A DNA stretch of 56,901 nucleotides from Bacteroidaceae bacterium (GCA_024398635.1 JAKSIV010000014.1:1-56901); one strand, 5' to 3'. Shown: positions 1-9,234, numbered from the stretch's first letter. Numbers and translations: made by a program. Notes: generated by a model not told the origin, from the sequence alone.

Positions 1-2
1 GA

Positions 3-80
3 ACGCTCTACACATCGAAAGAGGAGCGTGACATCGCCTACCTCATCGAGACCGATGACTGGCTGACGTCAAATGGGTGA
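3..80 (+). CDS. 3' end of an unidentified gene (partial)
   Basis: An open frame enters from the left edge and ends at a TGA at 78-80, giving about 25 residues ending in DDWLTSNG. The composition is charged and protein-like, and the frame stops 36 bp before the convergent nrdJ stop codon, a normal position for a convergent neighbour. The fragment is too short to assign a family, and it could be a chance open frame. Confidence 0.35.
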   Translation, partial: TLYTSKEERDIAYLIETDDWLTSNG

Positions 81-116
81 CGCATTGATAAAGTCAGGAG
101 TATGTAAGAATACGGA

Positions 117-2696
117 TTATCCGCAACGTGATGATCCGCAGTTCTTGCAGATGAGGCAGCCCTCCTGGTAGACAAGAGATTCGCTTCCGCAGACAGAGCA
201 TTTCTCGCCCTTGACGGCGGTTCCGTCCTGAACGTATTTCTTGAGGGCGCGTTCCACACCGTTCTTCCAGTTGTTGATGTTCTCCGAGCCAAGATCCAGT
301 GAGCCGATAAGTTTGATGCAGAGGTCAATAGGCATCTGGTAACGGAGTACACCTGATATCAGCTTGGCATAGTTCCAGTATTCCTTGTCGAATTTTTCGG
401 ACAGGCCCTCGATGGTAACCTTGTATCCGCGCTTGTTGGTGAACTGGAAATCATATCGTTTTTTGCCGTCTTCATCGATGTTTTTGATTATCCAGCCCTT
501 TTCAACCGTCTTGGGCAGGACTATGCCTTCTTCATCATCCTGCAGACCTGTAAATATCTCGTATGGACGGCCGTCCAGGATTCCAACGAATGCCACCCAT
601 TTCTCCTTATTGTTCTGGAAACGTACAACCTCGGCCTCGAGTATGCGTGGGCGAACCTCAACTACCTGACGCGGCTCGCAGTCGCATGGTGCCAGGGTGG
701 GTTCTTTTCCCTCTTCTTTCTTCTTTTCGGCCTTCTTGTCACTCTTGGCGTCAATCAGGACTCCGTCGCGTGAGCCGTCACGGTATACCGTACAGCCTTT
801 GCATCCACTCTTCCATGCCTCAACGTAAAGCTGGTTGACCAGATCCTCGGATACGTCGTTTGGCAGGTTGATGGTTACGCTGATGGAGTGGTCAACCCAC
901 TTCTGAAGTGCACCCTGCATCTTGACTTTGTTGACCCAGTCAACATCCTGGGCGGTAGCCTTGTAGTAGGGTGAGCGGGCAACCAGGTCATCAACCTCCT
1001 CGGGTGTGAACTTCTGAGCGGGATTGATGCCGTTAACGATCATCCACTCCACGAACTTGTGGTGGAATACGATGAACTCCTCAAAAGCATCGCCGTTCTC
1101 ATCGGTAAAGGTGATGTTGGCGTTCTCATCATCACGGTTGACTTTACGGCGGCGTTTGTAAACGGGCATGAATACTGGCTCCAGACCTGAAGTTGTCTGA
1201 GTCATAAGACTTACGGTGCCGGTGGGGGCGATGGTCAGACATGCTATGTTGCGGCGGCCGTATTTCTTCATGTCCTCATAGAGCTGGGGATCGGCCTCCT
1301 TTATGCGCAGAATGAATGGGTTCTTCTGCTCGCGTTTCCAGTCAAAGATTTCAAATGCGCCACGCTCCTTTGCCATTTCGACCGATGAACGGTAGGCGGT
1401 AAGCGCCAGGGTGCGCTGTACGGTCTCGGCAAACTCGGTAGCCTCATCGGTTCCGTAGCGGAGTCCCATTGCAGCCAGCATATCGCCTTCGGCAGTGATG
1501 CCAACGCCGGTACGGCGGCCCATGGTGCTCTTGCGCATGATTTTCTCCCACAGACGTTTCTCTGTATATTTTGTCTCGTCATCCTCGGGGTCACTTGCAA
1601 TCTTGGCCTGAATCATGTCAATCTTCTCGATCTCGAGGTCGATGATATCGTCCATGATGCGCTGTGCAATGGCAACGTGCTTCTTGAAGAGGTCAAAGTC
1701 AAACTTGGCCTTGGGGGTGAACGGATTCTTTACGTATGAATAGAGGTTGATGGCAAGCAGGCGGCAGCTGTCATACGGACAGAGAGGAATCTCACCGCAC
1801 GGGTTGGTGCTGACGGTGCGGAAACCAAGGTCAGCGTAGCAGTCAGGAACTGACTCGCGCAGTATGGTGTCCCAGAACAGCACGCCGGGCTCGGCTGATT
1901 TCCATGCATTGTGGACTATCTTCTTCCAGAGCTCGCTTGCCTCTATCTCCTTCTTGTATATGGGTTTCTTTGAATCGATAGGGTAGCACTGCGTGTATTT
2001 GCGGCCCTCGATGGCGGCTTTCATGAACTCGTCATCAATCTTGACCGATACATTGGCTCCGGTAACCTTGCCGCTCTCCATCTTGGCGTCGATGAATGAC
2101 TCTGAATCGGGGTGCTTGATGGAGACGCTGAGCATCAGTGCTCCGCGACGGCCGTCCTGCGCAACCTCACGGGTAGAGTTTGAGAAACGCTCCATGAACG
2201 GAACAAGTCCGGTCGATGTCAGTGCGGAGTTCTTTACGGGAGATCCCTTGGGACGGATGTCTGACAGGTCATGGCCTACACCGCCGCGGCGTTTCATAAG
2301 CTGAACCTGCTCCTCGTCAATCTTCATGATTGCGCCGTAGCTGTCGGCAGCTCCTTCTGTTCCGATGACGAAACAGTTGGAAAGTGATGCAATCTGATAG
2401 TTGTTGCCGATACCGGTCATGGGGCTTCCCTGAGGAACGATATACTTGAATCCCTTGAGCAGGTCATGAAGTTGAGCCGCTGTCATGGGGTTCTTGTACT
2501 TTTTCTCCACGCGTGCAATCTCATTGGCTATGCGCCAGTGCATGTCATCCGGAGTCTTCTCATAAATTTTTCCGAAGGAGTCCTTTACCGCGTACTTGTT
2601 CACCCAGACTTTGGCTGCAAGTTCGTCGCCTCCGAAATAGTCTACCGAGGCCTTGTAAGCCTCATCGAAAGTGTAGGTTAGTTTTTTGTCATTCAT
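117..2696 (-). CDS. nrdJ: Adenosylcobalamin-dependent (class II) ribonucleotide reductase
   Basis: Reduces ribonucleotides to deoxyribonucleotides in the cytoplasm, using coenzyme B12 to form the active-site thiyl radical, so it needs no oxygen and no separate radical subunit. The 859-residue protein shows the reductase landmarks in order: SLSNCFVIG near residue 105 (redox-active Cys), NPCGEIPL near 300 (radical/glutamate loop), and an APTGTVSLM phosphate-binding loop near 495. The C-terminus (from about 833) is a Cys-rich tail of the form CxxC...CxxC..C, the zinc-ribbon type tail that re-reduces the active site in NrdJ proteins. ATG start at 2696. It stands alone, with its own upstream region and no nrdR or nrdAB beside it. 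Family assignment is firm; B12 dependence is inferred from family membership. Confidence 0.95.
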   Translation of the reverse strand: MNDKKLTYTFDEAYKASVDYFGGDELAAKVWVNKYAVKDSFGKIYEKTPDDMHWRIANEIARVEKKYKNPMTAAQLHDLLKGFKYIVPQGSPMTGIGNNYQIASLSNCFVIGTEGAADSYGAIMKIDEEQVQLMKRRGGVGHDLSDIRPKGSPVKNSALTSTGLVPFMERFSNSTREVAQDGRRGALMLSVSIKHPDSESFIDAKMESGKVTGANVSVKIDDEFMKAAIEGRKYTQCYPIDSKKPIYKKEIEASELWKKIVHNAWKSAEPGVLFWDTILRESVPDCYADLGFRTVSTNPCGEIPLCPYDSCRLLAINLYSYVKNPFTPKAKFDFDLFKKHVAIAQRIMDDIIDLEIEKIDMIQAKIASDPEDDETKYTEKRLWEKIMRKSTMGRRTGVGITAEGDMLAAMGLRYGTDEATEFAETVQRTLALTAYRSSVEMAKERGAFEIFDWKREQKNPFILRIKEADPQLYEDMKKYGRRNIACLTIAPTGTVSLMTQTTSGLEPVFMPVYKRRRKVNRDDENANITFTDENGDAFEEFIVFHHKFVEWMIVNGINPAQKFTPEEVDDLVARSPYYKATAQDVDWVNKVKMQGALQKWVDHSISVTINLPNDVSEDLVNQLYVEAWKSGCKGCTVYRDGSRDGVLIDAKSDKKAEKKKEEGKEPTLAPCDCEPRQVVEVRPRILEAEVVRFQNNKEKWVAFVGILDGRPYEIFTGLQDDEEGIVLPKTVEKGWIIKNIDEDGKKRYDFQFTNKRGYKVTIEGLSEKFDKEYWNYAKLISGVLRYQMPIDLCIKLIGSLDLGSENINNWKNGVERALKKYVQDGTAVKGEKCSVCGSESLVYQEGCLICKNCGSSRCG

Positions 2697-2967
2697 TTAT
2701 AAAAACTTGTTTGATGTATGCGCAAAAACAGTTCCGATCGTTTAATCGGAAACGTTATGACAAATGTAAATAATGAAACTGAGAATAACTAATGTTTGCA
2801 AAAATAATTTTTACTGATAATTGAAAGTTTTCCGTTTTGAATTAAAATAGTATTGATAATCAATTATATAGTAATTTGCCAAACTCAAAAAGTTTTCCAA
2901 AACGGAAAATTACATGTTACACTATCGCTTTTCAGGTTGATTGTATAGGAAATGTATAAAAACAAAA
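2697..2967 (-). promoter_or_regulatory. nrdJ upstream region with -7 box, leader hairpin and inverted repeats
   Basis: Non-coding, AT-rich. Read on the minus strand, TACATTTG (2768 to 2761) is a perfect TAnnTTTG -7 box, placing the transcript start near 2754. The predicted leader then begins with a 7-bp hairpin (TTCCGAT 2732-2738 with ATCGGAA 2745-2751). Further upstream lie a 13-bp palindrome, ATTGATAATCAAT (2852-2864), and a perfect 12-bp inverted repeat, TTTTCCGTTTTG (2828-2839) with CAAAACGGAAAA (2898-2909). No convincing -33 TTTG at standard spacing was found. No cobalamin-riboswitch B12-box was recognised by eye. Confidence 0.5.
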
Positions 2968-2990
2968 AAGCGGTGAAAAGATCACCGCTT
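2961..2990 (-). terminator. Rho-independent terminator of dnaA
   Basis: Perfect 9-bp stem AAGCGGTGA (2968-2976) with TCACCGCTT (2982-2990), loop AAAGA. On the minus strand it is followed by a T-rich run (TTTTTTGTTTTT). It lies 25 bp past the dnaA stop. Confidence 0.88.
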
Positions 2991-3015
2991 TAATCAACTG
3001 TTACATCCGGTCCGG

Positions 3016-4413
3016 TCAGCAGCGGAGGCCGCTTTCTATGTTTTCCATATCGGCTTTGAAGTTCTTGTCTACCTGAATCTGGTCACGAACCATGTTGCAG
3101 GCGTGAAGAACTGTGGCGTGATCGCGTTTTCCGATATAGGTTCCAATCTTTGAAGTTGAGAAATCCAGATATTTCTTAGCCAGATACATACTGATCTGTC
3201 TTGCCTGGACGATCTCATGCTTCCGTGATTTGGATTGAACGGATGTCTCGTCGATGTTATAATAATCACAGACTTTTGTGATAATCGATTCAATTGTGAT
3301 AGGTTTCTGCTCGTGGTGCTGGCTCTTGTCTATCACCTCATGGGTAAGATTCAGATCAACCTCCTTTCTGTAGATTGTCGAATATGCCATCAGTGATACT
3401 ATCACACCCTCCAGATCACGAACGTTATCCCTAACTTTATCTGCGATATAGTCAATTACCGGCTCCGGGAACTGAATACCGTCACGTCTTGTCTTGTCGC
3501 GAAGGATATCCTTGCGCAGATTCAGGTCCGGACGCTCCAACTCGGCTACCAAGCCCCACTTGAAACGGGTGATAAGGCGCTCCTCAAGATCTTTCATGTC
3601 CTTGGGAGGACGGTCACTCGTCATAATAAGCTGCTTGTGGTTCAGGTGCAGATAGTTGAATATATGAAAGAATGTATTCTGTGTCTTTGTGTAGCCTGAA
3701 AGCTCCTGCATGTCATCGATAATCAGTACATCTATGGACTGATAGAAATGTATGAAGTCATTGACTGCATTGTTTCTGGCGGCGTCTGTATATTGAACCA
3801 TAAACAGATGGGCTGAAACATAGAGTACTCTCTTCTCGGGATGCAGCTCCTTTACCTTACGGCCGATAGCGGTAGCAAGATGGGTCTTTCCTACACCTGA
3901 TGAACCATATATGAAGAGCGGGTTGAAAGCGCTGCCTGCAGGGTTAAGTGCGATTGTTTCACCGGCTGTGCGGGCAAGCTTGTTACTCATGCCTTCTACA
4001 AAGTTCTCAAAACTGTAGTTGGGATCAAGTTGGGGGTTCAGGTCCTGAACCAGAGGAGCATCGTTTACAGACGGGGCTTTGTTGCCTATTTCGGCAGTGC
4101 CCTTAATATTAGATAAGGTGTCGGCAGAACTGATGTCCTGACTGATGTTGTTTTCCTTATCCGTAAGAATGCTGTAAGCCAGTTTGGTGCCCTTTCCGAA
4201 AACCTTTATGAGAGCAGCTTTGATAACGTCAAGGCAGTTCTGCTCAAGAAACTCGTAAACAAAAGGACTGGGGACTTTTATAAGGAGTTCTCCGCTCTCG
4301 AGAGATACTGGCTCAATAACCGAGAACCACGTATCGAACACTGTTTCCGATACGTTGTCACGGATAAAATCCAGACATAAGCTCCATTGGTTTTTTAATT
4401 CAGTCCCTGTCAT
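3016..4413 (-). CDS. dnaA: Chromosomal replication initiator protein DnaA
   Basis: ATP-dependent initiator that binds DnaA boxes and melts the replication origin. The 465-residue protein has the four expected parts: a small N-terminal interaction domain (to about residue 85), a variable linker, the AAA+ domain with P-loop GSSGVGKTHLA near 170 and Walker B LIIDDM near 230, and a C-terminal helix-turn-helix DNA-binding domain ending with the DnaA signature GKRDHATVLHAC near 430-440. ATG at 4413, single-gene unit with its own terminator. A -7-like box CAACTTTG (4480 to 4473) with CTTG 20 bp upstream is a candidate promoter. No DnaA-box cluster is visible beside it, so an adjacent origin is not supported. 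Confidence 0.96.
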   Translation of the reverse strand: MTGTELKNQWSLCLDFIRDNVSETVFDTWFSVIEPVSLESGELLIKVPSPFVYEFLEQNCLDVIKAALIKVFGKGTKLAYSILTDKENNISQDISSADTLSNIKGTAEIGNKAPSVNDAPLVQDLNPQLDPNYSFENFVEGMSNKLARTAGETIALNPAGSAFNPLFIYGSSGVGKTHLATAIGRKVKELHPEKRVLYVSAHLFMVQYTDAARNNAVNDFIHFYQSIDVLIIDDMQELSGYTKTQNTFFHIFNYLHLNHKQLIMTSDRPPKDMKDLEERLITRFKWGLVAELERPDLNLRKDILRDKTRRDGIQFPEPVIDYIADKVRDNVRDLEGVIVSLMAYSTIYRKEVDLNLTHEVIDKSQHHEQKPITIESIITKVCDYYNIDETSVQSKSRKHEIVQARQISMYLAKKYLDFSTSKIGTYIGKRDHATVLHACNMVRDQIQVDKNFKADMENIESGLRC

Positions 4414-4789
4414 TTTTTAAGATTGCAAGACCAGACTTTTTGTGGTCTTTCTTTCATCTGCTTTGCAAAGTTGACAATCTTATTTCAATAAAACAAGTGA
4501 CATCATTTGACCCTAAAAATCGACTTTTGTAAGGTGTTGGGAATTAGGCACTTGGAAAAACCTATTAAAAAAGTTGAAAAGAGACTATTGATTTTTATTG
4601 CGCTCCTGATAATCAATCAATTGGCCTGTTGATAACTCTTGCGGGAGGCGTTTTTTGAGAGCTGCTTCACCCTTTTTGAAGGCATGCCAAAACGCGTTTC
4701 GATATTGACCTTGAGAAAAACAATTTTAAAGCTCTATTTAGACTAAATCTAAATTGGAAGCTACAAAAAGGCTGTATATTTTATGAATA
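4414..4789 (-). promoter_or_regulatory. Intergenic region: dnaA promoter and amidase 3' flank
   Basis: 376 bp with no credible gene. The dnaA-proximal part holds the candidate promoter (CTTG, 20 bp, CAACTTTG), which overlaps a perfect 10-bp palindrome, CTTTGCAAAG (4461-4470). A 7-bp hairpin, AAGACCA (4427-4433) with TGGTCTT (4443-4449), lies in the predicted leader. The amidase-proximal part holds a 13-bp palindrome, ATTTAGACTAAAT (4736-4748), followed by a second CTAAAT copy; this may be a weak termination hairpin. No TTATnCACA DnaA boxes were found. Confidence 0.4.
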
Positions 4790-5899
4790 TTATTTGTTTT
4801 TGGAGCTAATTTCCTGAGCCTTTTTTACAGTAATTCTTTCGCCTTTGTAAACGGCAATTACGAACGCATCCTTGTGCTTTTTCTGGACCTCCTTCTTCGT
4901 CTTTTGGATCTCTTCATAGTCGGTTGTATCGCCGCATGTATACTTGTACATTCCGCCCTCCTGATAGTAGTCAACGTTCGGATATGCCTTTAGCTTTTTG
5001 TCGTTGTTCTTGAGAGGATTCTTCAGGCTCATGAACTGTACCTTATATACCGCTAAATCTTCTGCACTTTTGTTGCCTATCGCCTGTGCGGTGGGTACGG
5101 CTTTCTCCAGAAGTTTGTTGTGATAGTCAAGATATTCCCCGAAAGCATTGTACAGGCTTTGGCTCATCTCGTCAACGCCCTTCTGCGAAACCAGATATTT
5201 GCATTCTGCGTCATTGGATATAAATCCCAACTCAATGAGAATGCTTGGCATGGTGCTTTTCCATAATACAAGGTAGCCGGCCTGATGGACGCCTCGGTCC
5301 GGACGTTTGGCCGAATTTACCATCTGATTCTGGGTAAAGGTTGCCATCTTGAGGCTCTCTTTCTGGTATTCGTTCTGCATGAACTCGAATATGATCATAC
5401 TCTCGGGGCTGTTCGGGTCATAGCCTTCGTAATGAGCTTCGTAGTCATTCTCCAGGAGGATGGCCTTGTTCTCCTCAAGTGCGGCGTTCAGATTTGCACT
5501 AGTTCGGTTTTCTTCGACACCGAGGAGATATGTCTCGGCTCCGTTTGCCGATTTGTTCTTGGCCGAATTGGTATGTACGGAGATGAACATGTCTGCACCG
5601 GCTTTGTTGGCGATGTCGGCCCGTTTATACAACTCTACGAACACATCGGTCTTGCGGGTATAGATAACCTTGACATCTTTGCAGTTCTCTTCAATGAGCT
5701 TACCCATCCTGAGCGCCACATTCAGGTTGATGCTCTTTTCCTGGTTCTTGCCGTTTACTGCTCCGGGATCCTTACCGCCGTGTCCCGCATCAATAACAAG
5801 TACGAATTTTCCATCTTTGTCAACGGCGCTGACCGGCAGTGCAAGTGCCAGACATACTGCGGCAATTATAACTCCTGATATTTTACGGATCTTGTTCAT
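4790..5899 (-). CDS. N-acetylmuramoyl-L-alanine amidase with C-terminal SPOR-like domain
   Basis: Periplasmic zinc hydrolase that cuts the bond between muramic acid and the first L-alanine of peptidoglycan stem peptides. Signal peptide at residues 1-25. The amidase_3 domain follows, with the expected zinc and catalytic residues visible: H40 (DAGHGGKDPGA), E54, H109 (SVHTNS) and E223 (ELGFISN). Residues from about 285 (YKVQFMSL...) to about 360 look like a SPOR domain, which in other proteins binds denuded glycan strands at the septum. Its ATG overlaps the stop of the upstream propeller gene (ATGA), so it is probably translated with it. 369 residues, normal for Bacteroidales homologues. The function of the family is clear; the link to the upstream cassette is inferred from gene overlap only. 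Confidence 0.9.
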   Translation of the reverse strand: MNKIRKISGVIIAAVCLALALPVSAVDKDGKFVLVIDAGHGGKDPGAVNGKNQEKSINLNVALRMGKLIEENCKDVKVIYTRKTDVFVELYKRADIANKAGADMFISVHTNSAKNKSANGAETYLLGVEENRTSANLNAALEENKAILLENDYEAHYEGYDPNSPESMIIFEFMQNEYQKESLKMATFTQNQMVNSAKRPDRGVHQAGYLVLWKSTMPSILIELGFISNDAECKYLVSQKGVDEMSQSLYNAFGEYLDYHNKLLEKAVPTAQAIGNKSAEDLAVYKVQFMSLKNPLKNNDKKLKAYPNVDYYQEGGMYKYTCGDTTDYEEIQKTKKEVQKKHKDAFVIAVYKGERITVKKAQEISSKNK

Positions 5900-7380
5900 T
5901 CTCCTCGTTTTTGTTCAAATGATACTGGTGCGGCGTCGGTACTGTTGACAAATGATGATATCACTCTGGCCGAGACCTTTATCGGCTCTATGGTAAACTC
6001 GGGAACATTGTATGAATACATGAACTTGCGTGAGAATTCAGGATCCTTCTGGGGAATGGGGAAGGGCTTTGTAAAGCAGCCGTCATCTTTAAGGTACGAC
6101 AGATACAGTCTTGTGTACGTACCGTCTTCACGTCTGGTGCTGAATACGATCCAATGTCCGCTGCTGGACCATGAATGGTAGCTTTCTGCAAGATCGCTGT
6201 TGACCTCATCCAAGTATCTCCAGGTACCTTTCTTAAGGTCAAACATTACAAGGTCCGCTTCACTTTGATATGGCGGAAATACTCCGTGTGAGGATAGACA
6301 TGCCAGGAGCTTTGTTCCGTCCGGCGATACGCGGGGCCATGTGAGACTGCTGTCTGCTGCGGCAGCGTCGTAATATAACACGGTCTTTCCCCATGTCTTG
6401 TCTTCGGGATTAAAACTTTTGCTGTAGAGATTATACTTGAGCAAGTCGTTACGTCTGGAGGCTCCGCCTATGCTGTAGAACCAGTCGGGGTCATCAACAT
6501 GGGCTGATACATAGAACAGGGTTTTCCCGTCGGGAGTCCAGTTGGGGTGACATTCAAACTCGTCATTCTCATTCTCTATAATGCTTACAGCATTGTTTCT
6601 TATATCATACAGAACCAGATCACTTTCTTCATCAAATGCTTCCATCCTGTCAGTGTGATTGGTGTGGATGTTTTGGAAAGTCATATTGTTAGAGTATGCG
6701 ATGTAATCGTGGGTGGGATGCCATGAAGGATAGACAGCTGCGGAAATCGTGGAATCAGTCTTAAGGTTGAGTTTGCTCAGTTTTCCATCCATGTAATAAA
6801 AAGTGCCGCCGTTATATTGACGTATGTGAAATTGCATTCTGTCAGTGCGCCAGTTGTAAAAGCTGTGGCAGTTTATGCATTGGTCACTGGCATTGGCGGC
6901 AGCCATGGAGTTGGCATAGATCACTTTCTCCTTGAAGTTGGTAATGTCGCGCTGGTTGATGGAGAGCCTGTCATATGTCTGGAAAGAGGGCGGAATGAGT
7001 CGGTATGTGACATAGGAGTCAATTTCGGATGCCACGTCCATGTTGAAGGGCTTCATTTTTATCCAGCCGTTGTCTTTCTTTTCATAGACGGTTATGCTGA
7101 TATTCCCGCTTGAGGTTAGGCGACGCCATTTGCGGAGCGGGATGCAGACCTTCCTGCCGCTTATCCGGACCTGGGTATCGCCGGATTTTAAGAGTGTGAT
7201 ATATTTGTCTGCATCATCCTCAATCATAAAATTCGGAGATGCGATGTTTGAAGGTACCGTTATGTCCGTGAAATCAGGATATATAGAGGGGGTTGCATCT
7301 GAAACTGCACCATCGGGTATGCCGGTGCATGATGCCGTCAGACACAAAAGTAACGTGAGGTATTGAATGCTTTTTTTCAT
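5896..7380 (-). CDS. Beta-propeller (PD40/TolB-like) lipoprotein with CxxCH motif, copy A
   Basis: Predicted lipoprotein: hydrophobic leader with lipobox TASC18. Residues about 30-160 form a beta-rich N-terminal domain. A single haem-c type motif, CINCH (168-172), follows, then a repeated-blade region from about 215 with typical PD40 phrases (YPSWHPTHDYIAYS, HPNWTPDGKTLFYVS, WPRVSPDGTKLLA, YHSWSSSGHWIVFS). It is a clear paralogue of copy B (9212-10699): both share leader type, CINCH, the WHPTHDYIA blade and a C-terminus ending in KRGE. Its ATG is 6 bp after the stop of membrane copy A, and its stop overlaps the amidase start. Role unknown. One covalently bound haem is possible if a cytochrome c maturation system exists; otherwise the cysteines may bind metal or form a disulfide. 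Confidence 0.8.
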   Translation of the reverse strand: MKKSIQYLTLLLCLTASCTGIPDGAVSDATPSIYPDFTDITVPSNIASPNFMIEDDADKYITLLKSGDTQVRISGRKVCIPLRKWRRLTSSGNISITVYEKKDNGWIKMKPFNMDVASEIDSYVTYRLIPPSFQTYDRLSINQRDITNFKEKVIYANSMAAANASDQCINCHSFYNWRTDRMQFHIRQYNGGTFYYMDGKLSKLNLKTDSTISAAVYPSWHPTHDYIAYSNNMTFQNIHTNHTDRMEAFDEESDLVLYDIRNNAVSIIENENDEFECHPNWTPDGKTLFYVSAHVDDPDWFYSIGGASRRNDLLKYNLYSKSFNPEDKTWGKTVLYYDAAAADSSLTWPRVSPDGTKLLACLSSHGVFPPYQSEADLVMFDLKKGTWRYLDEVNSDLAESYHSWSSSGHWIVFSTRREDGTYTRLYLSYLKDDGCFTKPFPIPQKDPEFSRKFMYSYNVPEFTIEPIKVSARVISSFVNSTDAAPVSFEQKRGE

Positions 7381-7386
7381 AGGGAC

Positions 7387-9234
7387 TCAGAAAACATTTA
7401 GGTTGTTTACGTAGTAATAATAATAAAAGAACGTATGCCTGAGATTGGCCGGGAAAAGATTTCGGGCTTCATTCATGCTTTTGGGACCAATCTTGGATGA
7501 AGTGGCTTTGAAAGAGTCATACAGTTTCTTTACCTGATCGTCAAACGGCAAAGCCTCAAGCAGCCCGTTGTTTTCCAGATTACTGTAAAGGTATGCCGCT
7601 TCCTGATAATACCTGTCAATCTTTTCAGGATTGTTTGAATCCAGATAAAGGAAGAAACGGGTCCAAAATAGGGTAGGATCTTTGCTCTTTATGGCAAATA
7701 ACAGCGATACCCTGTCATAAAGCGGTGTGGAGTTTTGGGGACTTGGCCCGTTGAAATGCCGTTTCAGGAATATTTCACATCCTTCCTGATCAGAGCTGAT
7801 AAGGTCGTCATAGCACATGAGCGGCAGAATCTGGTCGTATGGAGCAGTTTTTTCAATCAGATTTCTGTCGTTACATAAAGGACGTTGTTTTTTTGCCCAT
7901 TTATTGTAAAACAGTGTGTGTCCCAGCTTATTCAGATATTTGTTTGCCAGTTCCGTGTTTCCGAACAGAATGGATGTCATGGCATTGTATTTTAACGTAG
8001 TGTTGCTCCATCCGAACAGCATGCTCTCCTCATAACACCAACGTTGGCAAAGTCCGGGTATTCCATAATGAAATCCCATAATCCAACCTATTTGCATGGA
8101 CATCTGTACATCCCATCTCCTTTTCTGATCCTTGTCACCGTCTTCAAAATCAAATGCGCGGTTACCTTCCTGCCCTGTTTTGATTAGTGCCAGATCCTTA
8201 AGTACTACCATTACGCGGGTAGGCTGCCATGATGAATCATTCTCTTTTTCTGTAGACAATCTGTTAAGTAAGGCAGGAATATTTTCCCATTCCAGATTTT
8301 CTGCAGCTTGAATCATCTTCAACTCAGTTTTGAAATTAGAGTCCCGGTACCATGAAATTGCCGGTATGGCAATTGCTGCTGTCAATGCTGTACATTGAAT
8401 ATATACGATGGATTTTGATGCCATCTTTTCAAGCATACCTGACAGGGGCGCCAAAAGAAAGAATAAAAAGGCAATGATAATGGGTAGTTGCAATCTTTCG
8501 AGAGACACGCTATGGACGTGATCAGGAATTCCTATTGTCCAGGCTGTAGATAGATAATACGTAGTGGTTCCCAGAAACAGGATTGGTGCAAGTATGACGA
8601 CAGCGGCGGCAACGGCTAAAGAGAGCATCCGTCCGCGATATTTGTTTTTTGAAACGGCTTTGTCTATTGCCGCTGCGGCAATACCTGCAAGTCCATAGAA
8701 CCCGGCAACGTAGTAGCCGGCAAAACCCCATATGACGGTAAATACAATTGATGTAACCGGTTTTTCCGCTTTTCTAAGTGCTATGACCGTAAGCAGAGCC
8801 CACAGATATCCAAGTACAGGTAAAAAGAAGAATCCCGGATGGTTCATGAGATATATCATATATCCCATTGACATATTGTATGCGATAAATATCGCCGCGG
8901 GAATGTATGTGCAGAATGAAATCTGCGAAGGCATCCTGAACACTATGCGTGTCAGTTCTGCCGATAAGGTGAGCAGCAACACCCAGACAAGTGCTCCCAA
9001 CCATGGAATATACAGGAATTGGGTGAAAAACAGGCTGCACCATGACAGTATTCCGGACGGTTTGTCCAGAAAGCCGCAAAACCAGAACAGGTCAAATTCA
9101 AAGAAGGAGCGTTCTTCGACTTTCTGAAGGAATTGGGGTGTGCAAAAAGACAATATCGCCCATACTGCGATGGGCAGAATCCAACGGGTTTTTGAAATCA
9201 GGACCGGAATTTTATTCTCCTCTTTTTGATTCAT
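7387..9234 (-). CDS. Polytopic membrane protein (DUF6057-like), copy A
   Basis: About 615 residues. The N-terminal half (to about residue 300) contains roughly ten hydrophobic segments, including the conserved stretch FFTQFLYIPWLGALVWVLLL. The C-terminal half is soluble and helical, possibly TPR-like, and ends in an aromatic-rich tail (TFFYYYYYV). A longer frame begins at 9276, but the ATG at 9234 (MNQKEENKIP) is preferred because it lies just before the first membrane segment and overlaps the upstream propeller gene by only 23 bp. Paralogue of the 10702-12642 protein, with the same domain order and tail. It resembles the uncharacterised Bacteroidota family I recall as DUF6057; function unknown. 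Confidence 0.72.
   Translation of the reverse strand: MNQKEENKIPVLISKTRWILPIAVWAILSFCTPQFLQKVEERSFFEFDLFWFCGFLDKPSGILSWCSLFFTQFLYIPWLGALVWVLLLTLSAELTRIVFRMPSQISFCTYIPAAIFIAYNMSMGYMIYLMNHPGFFFLPVLGYLWALLTVIALRKAEKPVTSIVFTVIWGFAGYYVAGFYGLAGIAAAAIDKAVSKNKYRGRMLSLAVAAAVVILAPILFLGTTTYYLSTAWTIGIPDHVHSVSLERLQLPIIIAFLFFLLAPLSGMLEKMASKSIVYIQCTALTAAIAIPAISWYRDSNFKTELKMIQAAENLEWENIPALLNRLSTEKENDSSWQPTRVMVVLKDLALIKTGQEGNRAFDFEDGDKDQKRRWDVQMSMQIGWIMGFHYGIPGLCQRWCYEESMLFGWSNTTLKYNAMTSILFGNTELANKYLNKLGHTLFYNKWAKKQRPLCNDRNLIEKTAPYDQILPLMCYDDLISSDQEGCEIFLKRHFNGPSPQNSTPLYDRVSLLFAIKSKDPTLFWTRFFLYLDSNNPEKIDRYYQEAAYLYSNLENNGLLEALPFDDQVKKLYDSFKATSSKIGPKSMNEARNLFPANLRHTFFYYYYYVNNLNVF

Noticed and set aside
2697..3015. 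Cobalamin riboswitch upstream of nrdJ
   Set aside because: No B12-box (GCCACTG-type) or typical riboswitch core could be seen; the region is AT-rich with simple inverted repeats.
4414..4789. Chromosomal origin next to dnaA
   Set aside because: No cluster of TTATnCACA boxes and no AT-rich repeated unwinding element; the dnaA gene alone is not evidence.
5285..5878. 197-residue plus-strand frame inside the amidase
   Set aside because: It is antisense to the amidase catalytic domain, whose motifs H40, E54, H109 and E223 are intact.
7740..9080. Long plus- and minus-strand open frames inside membrane protein copy A
   Set aside because: They are shadows of a longer gene with signal-like and membrane segments; no other coding evidence.
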